Of a stretch of DNA of 11,638 nucleotides, positions 1 through 5,866 are shown in pieces. Made by a program: the position numbers and the translations under genes. The notes under the pieces were generated by a model that saw only the letters and a program-made list of their open reading frames with translations, ran no database searches and was not told where the DNA came from. The DNA is taken from positions 1-11,638 of the forward strand of contig CBDTTM010000072.1 in assembly GCA_965363355.1 (NCBI GenBank), read 5' to 3'. The stretch is from CBDTTM01 sp965363355 (GTDB taxonomy: Bacteria; Bacillota; Negativicutes; Selenomonadales; Selenomonadaceae). Numbering within the stretch: position 1 is the stretch's first letter; each line of letters begins with the position of its first letter.

Positions 1-40
1 TGAACCGGGCAATATAAGACAGGCGGGCTATCTCACTACA

Positions 41-85
41 AAATAAAACACAAGATACGTTTTATTTGTATCTTGTGTTTTATTT
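41..85 (-). terminator. Intrinsic terminator after aspS, probably bidirectional
   Basis: A perfect 18-bp inverted repeat (41-58 pairing with 68-85) encloses a 9-base loop. The outer part of the stem is A-rich on one side and T-rich on the other. On either strand, a hairpin built on the ACACAAGATAC core is therefore followed by a run of mostly T. It begins 10 bases downstream of the aspS stop codon and closes the fur-hemZ-hisS-aspS unit. The symmetry means it could equally stop transcription arriving on the plus strand from the left. Confidence 0.85.
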
Positions 86-94
86 GCTTTGCTC

Positions 95-1888
95 TTATTT
101 TTTCTTTGAAGCAACCGCTGTTCGAATGGACAGTTCCTTCAGCTGTTTTGTATCGACTTCCGATGGAGCCTGCGTCATGACGCAAGAAGCACTTTGTGTT
201 TTCGGAAAGGCAATGACATCACGGATCGAGTCACGTTTTGCCATAATCATAACCAAACGATCCAAGCCAAATGCCAAGCCGCCATGAGGTGGCGTACCAT
301 ATTCAAAAGCATCGAGCATAAAGCCAAATTTTGAGCGAGCTTCTTCTTCTGACAAGCCAATGGCTTGAAATACTTTTGCTTGCATTTCGCTATTATAGAT
401 ACGCAAGCTGCCGCCGCCGATTTCCGTACCATTTAAGACCATATCATATGCTTTTGCTTTGACTTTGCCTGGATCCGTAAGTAAATACTGTACATCCTCA
501 TCGCGAGGAGCCGTAAACGGATGATGCATTGCTGTCCAGCGTTTATCCTCTTCATTATATTCAAACATAGGGAAATCAACAACCCACAAGAATGCGAGCT
601 TATCTGGGTCAATCAAATTGCGGCGACGGCCCATTTCCAAACGAAGCGCACCGAGAGCTTGTGCGACAACTGCAGGTTTATCCGCAATGATCAATAATAA
701 ATCATCGGTTTGAGCATCTGTAGCAGCTTGGATATTTGCCAAAATTTCATCGGAGAAGAATTTCTTTATTGGAGACTTCATGCCTTCTTCGACATATTGC
801 ATCCAAGCTAAACCTTTAGCACCGTAATTGCTGACATAATCAACCAAACCATCGAGTTCACGACGTGGAATGCCTGCATAGCCTTTGACTTTGATTGCCT
901 TTACTTGTCCACCAGCTTGTAAAACAGCTTCGAAAACTTTAAAATCAGATCCTCTAACTACGTCAGAAAGATCCATCAATTCCATGCCAAAACGCAAGTC
1001 TGGCTTATCTGAACCATATTTCTCCATAGCTTCATCCCAGGTCATGCGATAAAACGGAGCTTCAACTTTAGCGCCAATGGAGCGTTCAAATAACTCTTGT
1101 ACCATACCTTCCATCATTGTCAAAATGCTTTCTTGATCAATGAAGGACATTTCAATGTCGAGCTGGGTGAATTCCGGCTGACGGTCAGCGCGTAAATCTT
1201 CATCGCGGAAACATCTGACGATTTGGAAATACTTTTCATAACCAGCAACCATCAAAATTTGTTTAAAGATCTGCGGTGACTGTGGCAACGCATAAAACTT
1301 GCCAGGATTTACGCGACTTGGTACTAAGTAATCGCGAGCACCTTCTGGTGTACTTTTCGTAAGCATCGGCGTTTCGATTTCAAGAAAGTCATTGCGGTCA
1401 AAATAATCGCGCATAATCTTCGTCACACGGTGGCGCAAAATGATATTCTTCTGCATTTCCGGACGACGTAAATCCAAATAGCGGTATTTAAGGCGAAGTG
1501 TTTCATCTACATCGATATTATCCTGAATATAAAACGGAGGGGTCTTCGCTTTATTTAAAATGCGTAACTCTAAGCAATACACTTCAATTTCGCCAGTTTC
1601 CATATGTCCATTGATTGTTTCTGCTGAGCGGCTGCAAACAGTCCCTCGAACAGCAATTACGAACTCAGAACGAAGTGATTCAGCTTTTGTAAAAGCATCA
1701 TCGCCCATCTTTTCTGCTGAAAACACAACTTGAACTAAGCCTGAACGGTCGCGCAAATCAACAAAAATCAGGCCGCCATGGTCACGACGTCTTGATACCC
1801 ACCCGCATAATACAATTTCTTTCGTTTCATCTGTTTTTCGGATTTCTCCGCAATGATGTGATCTTTTTAATCCTTCTAATGTTTCCAT
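95..1888 (-). CDS. aspS: Aspartyl-tRNA synthetase, probably non-discriminating type
   Basis: Class II cytoplasmic synthetase that attaches aspartate to tRNA-Asp using ATP. At 597 aa it has the usual length of bacterial AspRS. An N-terminal OB-fold anticodon-binding domain (about 1-110) carries GWVSRRRDHGG at 29-39. Motif 1 is near 168-176. Motif 2 is FRDEDLRADRQPEFTQLD at 227-244. The bacterial GAD insertion lies roughly at 300-415, and motif 3 (GLAFGLDRL) at 537-545, followed by the characteristic AFPKTQSASCVMT stretch. His37 in the RRRDHGG loop is the residue associated with AspRS that also aspartylates tRNA-Asn; discriminating enzymes such as that of E. coli have Leu there. The ATG directly abuts the hisS stop codon with no spacer. 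A strong Shine-Dalgarno (GAGGTGA, 1897-1903) lies inside the hisS end, so the two are translated from one message. Confidence 0.97.
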   Translation of the reverse strand: METLEGLKRSHHCGEIRKTDETKEIVLCGWVSRRRDHGGLIFVDLRDRSGLVQVVFSAEKMGDDAFTKAESLRSEFVIAVRGTVCSRSAETINGHMETGEIEVYCLELRILNKAKTPPFYIQDNIDVDETLRLKYRYLDLRRPEMQKNIILRHRVTKIMRDYFDRNDFLEIETPMLTKSTPEGARDYLVPSRVNPGKFYALPQSPQIFKQILMVAGYEKYFQIVRCFRDEDLRADRQPEFTQLDIEMSFIDQESILTMMEGMVQELFERSIGAKVEAPFYRMTWDEAMEKYGSDKPDLRFGMELMDLSDVVRGSDFKVFEAVLQAGGQVKAIKVKGYAGIPRRELDGLVDYVSNYGAKGLAWMQYVEEGMKSPIKKFFSDEILANIQAATDAQTDDLLLIIADKPAVVAQALGALRLEMGRRRNLIDPDKLAFLWVVDFPMFEYNEEDKRWTAMHHPFTAPRDEDVQYLLTDPGKVKAKAYDMVLNGTEIGGGSLRIYNSEMQAKVFQAIGLSEEEARSKFGFMLDAFEYGTPPHGGLAFGLDRLVMIMAKRDSIRDVIAFPKTQSASCVMTQAPSEVDTKQLKELSIRTAVASKKK

Positions 1889-3154
1889 TTAATCCTTCAC
1901 CTCAGCATATAGCTTATTTACTAATTCTTCTAAGAGAACTTTTTCTTGTTCTCCTGTCTGCATATTCTTTAAGACCGCACAAGCGTCCTTAATTTCATCT
2001 TCACCAACAATGACTGCAAATTGTGCTGCGGCCTTGTTTGCTTGCTTCATCTGAGCCTTCATGCTGCGACCAGCAAAATCCATATTTGCCTTAAGGCCTT
2101 TTGCGCGAAGATTGCATAAGAGTTTGAATGCCTCTGCTTGTGCACCATCACCAAGGGCAATGACAAAAGCATCGCTCGTCAGTTCATTTTCTGGTAAGAG
2201 GCCTTGTTTTTCAAGTGCTAAGAGCACTCGTTCTAGACCGACTGCAAAACCGACTGCTGGCGTCGCGTTGCCGCCGCATTCTTCAATGAGGCCATCATAG
2301 CGTCCGCCGCCGGCAACCGCACTCTGTGCTCCCAGTGGCGCATATTTGACCTCAAACGCTGTTTTTGTATAATAATCCAATCCACGGACCAATCTTGGGT
2401 CCAAATTGAATTTTATACCGGCAACCGTAAGAAGCGACTGAACCTTAGTGAAATGATCCTGACACTCATCACATAAGCAATCTGTGATATTCGGGGCACC
2501 AACAGACAACTCTTTGCATTTATCGTTTTTGCAGTCCAAAATACGCATCGGATTACGATCATAGCGTGAACGACAATCCGGACAAAGCTCGTCAAGTTTA
2601 TCGCGGAAAAAGTCTTGCAATTTTTCACGGTATACAGGACGGCATTTAGGACAGCCTACAGAATTTAAACTGAGTTCTAATTCCGCTAATCCCAATGTCT
2701 TTAAAAATTGAGTGGCTAACATTATGATTTCAGCATCCACCGCTGGATTGTCGCCGCCAAGAGCTTCTATGCCAAATTGATGAAATTCACGATAGCGGCC
2801 TGCTTGTGGACGATCATAACGGAACATAGAACCTATATAAAACAATTTATTCAAACTTGATTCGGCATAAAGTTTATGTTCTAAATAAGCTCGCACTGTA
2901 GCAGCCGTATTTTCAGGACGAAGGGTCAGGCTTCTTTCACCGCGATCCGTGAAAGTATACATTTCTTTTTCCACAACATCCGTAGTTTCGCCTATTCCAC
3001 GTAAAAACAGCTCCGTATGCTCGAAAACCGGCGTGCGAATTTCTTTGTACCCGTACAATGCACAGATATCACGTACAACCTTTTCGATATATAACCACTG
3101 TCCAACAGTATCTGGCAATATATCTTTTGTACCGCGAGGACCGGTTGTCAACAT
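1889..3154 (-). CDS. hisS: Histidyl-tRNA synthetase
   Basis: Class II synthetase that charges tRNA-His with histidine; normally a homodimer. With the ATG at 3154 it is 421 aa, the normal length. Visible signatures are the N-terminal GPRGTKDILP, motif 2 (FRYDRPQAGRYREFHQFGIE, 111-130), the histidine-binding LVRGLDYYT (255-263), motif 3 (GFAVGLERVLL, 302-312) and a C-terminal anticodon-binding domain from about 328. A block between 168 and 231 holds nine cysteines (CPKC, CPDC, CxxxxC, CxCxxC), as in clostridial-type HisRS and suggestive of metal binding. I chose the ATG over the adjacent upstream TTG (3157) because the Shine-Dalgarno AAGGAGG (3164-3170) is 9 bases from the ATG. That Shine-Dalgarno overlaps the hemZ stop codon, so the genes are co-transcribed. 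The stop codon touches the aspS start. No T-box leader is present. Confidence 0.97.
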   Translation of the reverse strand: MLTTGPRGTKDILPDTVGQWLYIEKVVRDICALYGYKEIRTPVFEHTELFLRGIGETTDVVEKEMYTFTDRGERSLTLRPENTAATVRAYLEHKLYAESSLNKLFYIGSMFRYDRPQAGRYREFHQFGIEALGGDNPAVDAEIIMLATQFLKTLGLAELELSLNSVGCPKCRPVYREKLQDFFRDKLDELCPDCRSRYDRNPMRILDCKNDKCKELSVGAPNITDCLCDECQDHFTKVQSLLTVAGIKFNLDPRLVRGLDYYTKTAFEVKYAPLGAQSAVAGGGRYDGLIEECGGNATPAVGFAVGLERVLLALEKQGLLPENELTSDAFVIALGDGAQAEAFKLLCNLRAKGLKANMDFAGRSMKAQMKQANKAAAQFAVIVGEDEIKDACAVLKNMQTGEQEKVLLEELVNKLYAEVKD

Positions 3155-3163
3155 CAAAAAATT

Positions 3164-3170
3164 CCTCCTT
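3164..3170 (-). promoter_or_regulatory. Ribosome binding site of hisS
   Basis: AAGGAGG on the minus strand, 9 bases before the ATG at 3154-3152. It overlaps the stop codon of hemZ. It favours the ATG over the TTG at 3157-3155, from which it is only 6 bases away. Confidence 0.75.
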
Positions 3171-4662
3171 ATTGATCAAACGCTTCATCTAGTAAAGCGG
3201 ATCGTTTTTCTATATATTTATCCACACAATTAAGATATGTAGTTAAATCCTTAGCATTAAAAGATGTTTGCAAACGCTGCGTCACTGGATGGACTACCTT
3301 AGTGGTCGCTGCACCACCAATACCAATGATGCTTTGATGCTCTTCCATGATTTGAATGTTATACATGCTTTCTGCACCACTACGACTGCAGCCAACATTT
3401 TCAAGCTGCCCGCTCATATAACCTTGTCGATACAAATAATATGGCTCCAAATCCATCTTACTGACATAATAGAGCGCAATATCAAACATTTTTTGCACAG
3501 ACTCATCTGTCGGCAAATCAATATCTTCTAAATGCATTTTCAGTTTCGATCCTTTTTTCAAGGCCAAAGCATGCAAAGTTATATCATCCGGGCCAAGGGC
3601 AATGACTTTTTTCATGGTATCTTCAACATCTGCTGGAGTTTCTCCTGGAAGCCCAATGATCAAGTCCATATTGATATGTTTCATTTTCGCTGAGCGAAAC
3701 TGCTTAAACATATCGACAATAGCCTCTGGCGTGTGCTGCCGTCCTATTTTTTGTAGGGTTTTTGCCTGCATCGTCTGCGGATTCACGCTTACCCGGTCTA
3801 CTCCATGAGCTATCATAGACTCTATCTTTCCTGGCGTAATACTATCCGGCCGCCCAGCCTCAACGGTGAATTCAATCGTCGTATCGGTGTAAAAAGCTTC
3901 ATGTACCCAGTCTAGCAGCATATTGAAGTACGTATCAGGCAAGCTCGTCGGTGTACCACCACCAATGTAGATGGTCTGCACTTTAAGCTGATGCCTTTTT
4001 ACCGATGCTTTTGCCGCTAAAAGGTCTTTTTTCAACACAGCCAAAAAACGCTGCAACTCCGAATCTTTCGGCAAGACATTTGAAGGAAATGAACAATACA
4101 GACAGCGCGACAAACAAAAAGGAATCCCAACATAAATGCTGACTGTTTTGTTATCTGAGGTTTGCAGAAACGGGCGTTGTTTAAAAGCGAGCCTTGTTAT
4201 TACCTCCGCTTTTAATGAACTGACCTCATAATCTGTTTGCAGCCTCTGCGCAATATCTTCAAAGTTCATCTGTGCATCAATATAACGATGCACAATCTTA
4301 GTTGGCCGAACGCCATGAAGAATCCCCCACGGCGCTGGAGGCATCGAGAGTTCTTCCAAAAAGATATGGTATAAGTTCAATTTTATCAAACGATGCATTG
4401 CTGCTTTTTGATTTTCGTCTGATTTTGCCGTACTAAAACGTTCACAAGATATCTCCGCCAAATCTTCACTTTTTATTATAAATTTGGTTTTGACGGTGAT
4501 AAGCTCTTCTTCTACAACTTGATTTTCAATCTTAATCCATTCATGATCACAAAGCTCATCTTCTGACTGTGCAATTTGGACTTTAAACAGCGTCAATATT
4601 TCTTTCACAATTTTTACAATGACTTCTTTGTCGCTGTTGAGATAAAACTTTCTAATCTTCAC
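3169..4662 (-). CDS. hemZ: HemZ-like radical SAM protein (coproporphyrinogen dehydrogenase family)
   Basis: A cytoplasmic radical S-adenosylmethionine enzyme of the HemN/HemZ family, annotated as oxygen-independent coproporphyrinogen III dehydrogenase (coproporphyrinogen III to protoporphyrinogen IX in haem synthesis). The CX3CX2C motif that holds the 4Fe-4S cluster is C183-C187-C190 (PFCLSRCLYCSFPS). The SAM-binding GGGTP motif is at 234-238, and a further conserved segment is NMDLIIGLPGET at 331-342. The roughly 170-residue N-terminal extension and the late motif YRQGYMSGQLENVGC (411-425) distinguish HemZ from HemN and HemW. Length is 497 aa. The start is a GTG inside the 3' end of fur (11-base overlap). 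An in-frame TGA at 4701-4699 and no intervening start codon leave this as the only sensible start. Its AGGAG lies 13 bases upstream, rather far, so translational coupling to fur is likely. The true substrate of HemZ proteins is less well established than that of HemN. Confidence 0.88.
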   Translation of the reverse strand: MKIRKFYLNSDKEVIVKIVKEILTLFKVQIAQSEDELCDHEWIKIENQVVEEELITVKTKFIIKSEDLAEISCERFSTAKSDENQKAAMHRLIKLNLYHIFLEELSMPPAPWGILHGVRPTKIVHRYIDAQMNFEDIAQRLQTDYEVSSLKAEVITRLAFKQRPFLQTSDNKTVSIYVGIPFCLSRCLYCSFPSNVLPKDSELQRFLAVLKKDLLAAKASVKRHQLKVQTIYIGGGTPTSLPDTYFNMLLDWVHEAFYTDTTIEFTVEAGRPDSITPGKIESMIAHGVDRVSVNPQTMQAKTLQKIGRQHTPEAIVDMFKQFRSAKMKHINMDLIIGLPGETPADVEDTMKKVIALGPDDITLHALALKKGSKLKMHLEDIDLPTDESVQKMFDIALYYVSKMDLEPYYLYRQGYMSGQLENVGCSRSGAESMYNIQIMEEHQSIIGIGGAATTKVVHPVTQRLQTSFNAKDLTTYLNCVDKYIEKRSALLDEAFDQ

Positions 4663-5110
4663 GCTTTTTTTGGCACTCCTGACAATAACCGTAAAATTTC
4701 ACTTGATGATCCACTATCTTAAATTTGCTCTTTTCAGAAACATCTGCTTCCAAAGGTTCCAACAAATCATCGGCAAATTCTTTGACTATGCCGCAATCTA
4801 GGCAAATCAAATGATGATGCTGATGCTGTTTGGGATCGGTATCATTGAGTTCATAACGACTGCGCCCATCACCAAAATCCATTTTTTGCAATATGTTTAA
4901 GTCTCCCAGTAATTCTAAGCTGCGATATACAGTAGCTAACCCGATTTCTGAGCTATCACCGCGCAAAATAGCGTGTACATCCTCAGCACTCAGATGATCT
5001 CCAGGACGGTTAATAAACACTTGCAGCACCGTCTGTCGCTGCGGTGTAAGCTTATGCTGCCGTTCTTGCAGTCTCTTTTTTAAATCATCCATCGTAATTT
5101 TTTTTGGCAT
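4652..5110 (-). CDS. fur: Fur-family metal-responsive transcriptional repressor
   Basis: Ferric uptake regulator family, 152 aa. A dimeric DNA-binding protein that typically represses iron-acquisition genes when loaded with Fe(II). The winged-helix domain (about 1-88) contains LTPQRQTVL (21-29) and the recognition-helix signature GLATVYRSLELL (57-68). The dimerisation and metal domain has the His-rich HQHHHLICLDCG (96-107) and two CxxC pairs (C103/C106 and C143/C146) that normally hold structural zinc. HHHLICLDCG followed by an acidic EFADDLLEPLE stretch looks most like Fur proper rather than Zur or PerR, but that is a judgement by eye. The ATG has AGAGGGG (5119-5125) 8 bases upstream. It is the first gene of the fur-hemZ-hisS-aspS unit and its promoter contains a palindrome that could be its own operator. 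Confidence 0.9.
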   Translation of the reverse strand: MPKKITMDDLKKRLQERQHKLTPQRQTVLQVFINRPGDHLSAEDVHAILRGDSSEIGLATVYRSLELLGDLNILQKMDFGDGRSRYELNDTDPKQHQHHHLICLDCGIVKEFADDLLEPLEADVSEKSKFKIVDHQVKFYGYCQECQKKRED

Positions 5111-5150
5111 GTTATGATCCCCTCTATAAAATTCAATGAGCCCCTTTAGA

Positions 5151-5177
5151 TGAACAAGTTGTTAAACTTATGGTTCA
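5151..5177 (-). other. Inverted repeat in the fur leader
   Basis: Two nested inverted repeats, AAGTT/AACTT (5156-5160 with 5165-5169, 4-base loop) and TGAAC/GTTCA (5151-5155 with 5173-5177), stack into a 10-bp stem interrupted by one 3-base bulge (5170-5172). It lies just downstream of the predicted transcription start and about 40 bases before the fur ATG. It may be a leader hairpin or a second binding site, but it could also be chance in AT-rich DNA. Confidence 0.3.
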
Positions 5178-5184
5178 AATAACT

Positions 5185-5202
5185 CCATTTTATCAAAAAT
5201 GG
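5185..5202. promoter_or_regulatory. Candidate operator (palindrome over the fur -10 box)
   Basis: Perfect 7-4-7 palindrome CCATTTT-ATCA-AAAATGG (plus strand). It contains the whole predicted -10 hexamer of the fur promoter. A dimeric repressor bound here would block RNA polymerase. Fur proteins are often autoregulated from AT-rich palindromes of about 15-19 bp at this place, so Fur itself is the obvious candidate. The sequence is not, however, a close match to the classical GATAATGATAATCATTATC box. Confidence 0.45.
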
Positions 5203-5215
5203 CAAAAGAATACAA
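5187..5215 (-). promoter_or_regulatory. Predicted sigma-A promoter of the fur-hemZ-hisS-aspS unit
   Basis: On the minus strand, TTGTAT (5215-5210, weak -35) is followed after 17 bases by TAAAAT (5192-5187, five of six consensus bases). A TG one base upstream of the -10 makes it an extended -10. Transcription would start near 5180, giving a leader of about 70 bases before the fur ATG. No convincing terminator separates it from the MBL gene upstream, so some read-through is possible. Confidence 0.55.
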
Positions 5216-5242
5216 AGAAAATTTATCAACGGCTTGCTGCGT

Positions 5243-5863
5243 TTAAACTAAATACGGATTACGCAAGCGCTCCCGTCCTATTTTACTGCTTGGTCCATGC
5301 CCCGGATAAACAATTGTTTCGTCTGGCAAGCATAGCAGTTTCTTCTTGATATTCTCAACGAGCTGCTGCATATCTCCTCCCGGAAAATCACAGCGGCCAA
5401 TCGATTCAGCGAAAAGCGAATCTCCGCTAAATAAAACTGAGCCGGTATAAAGACAAATCCCACCAGGAGAATGCCCCGGTGTATAGATTATATCAAGGTT
5501 AACTTGACCAATCTTTAGTGTATCCCCGTCTTTTAAAAGAAGGCCTGCCTCAGGCGAAATCACTGGTGCACCGCAAAAAAGCGATAGGTTCTTTTTGGCA
5601 TCCGTCAACATCGGCAAATCCTTTTCATGAATTGCCAAAGTTGCCCCAGTTGTCGCAAGCAGCTCTTGGTTTGCTCCAATGTGGTCGGCATGTCCATGCG
5701 TATTGACCACATATTTCACTTGAAGACCTTCTTTTTTTATATAAGCTAGCATCTCGTCTGCATCTGCCCCTGGGTCGATGACTACGGCTTCTTTTGTGTC
5801 TTCATCATTGACCACATAACAATTTACGCCTAAATCACCTACGATAAACGCTTCTATTTTCAT
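5243..5863 (-). CDS. Metallo-beta-lactamase-fold hydrolase (glyoxalase II-like)
   Basis: Cytoplasmic zinc hydrolase of the MBL superfamily, 206 aa, the compact size of YcbL-type glyoxalase-II-like proteins. The metal-binding signature THGHADH is at 55-61 (H56, H58, D60, H61). The other ligands are visible as H131 (TPGHSPGG), D148 (SGDSLF) and H189 (YPGHGP). The SIGRCDFPGGD segment (154-164) is typical of this small subgroup. Family members hydrolyse thioesters such as S-lactoylglutathione, but this protein lacks the C-terminal glutathione-binding domain of true glyoxalase II, so its substrate is unknown. The ATG follows the rel stop after 3 bases. AGAGGA (5871-5876) is 7 bases upstream and lies in the end of rel, so it is co-transcribed with rel. 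A similar hydrolase gene often neighbours relA in Firmicutes. Confidence 0.9.
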   Translation of the reverse strand: MKIEAFIVGDLGVNCYVVNDEDTKEAVVIDPGADADEMLAYIKKEGLQVKYVVNTHGHADHIGANQELLATTGATLAIHEKDLPMLTDAKKNLSLFCGAPVISPEAGLLLKDGDTLKIGQVNLDIIYTPGHSPGGICLYTGSVLFSGDSLFAESIGRCDFPGGDMQQLVENIKKKLLCLPDETIVYPGHGPSSKIGRERLRNPYLV

Positions 5864-5866
5864 GAT

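Noticed and set aside
3155..3190. A T-box riboswitch in front of hisS-aspS, as in Bacillus
   Set aside because: Only 14 bases separate hemZ and hisS; there is no room for a T-box, and none was seen before fur either.
247..5463. Short minus-strand frames nested inside aspS (247-432), hisS (2413-2628) and the MBL gene (5278-5463)
   Set aside because: They are out-of-frame shadows of conserved genes, with no recognisable protein family and no independent context.
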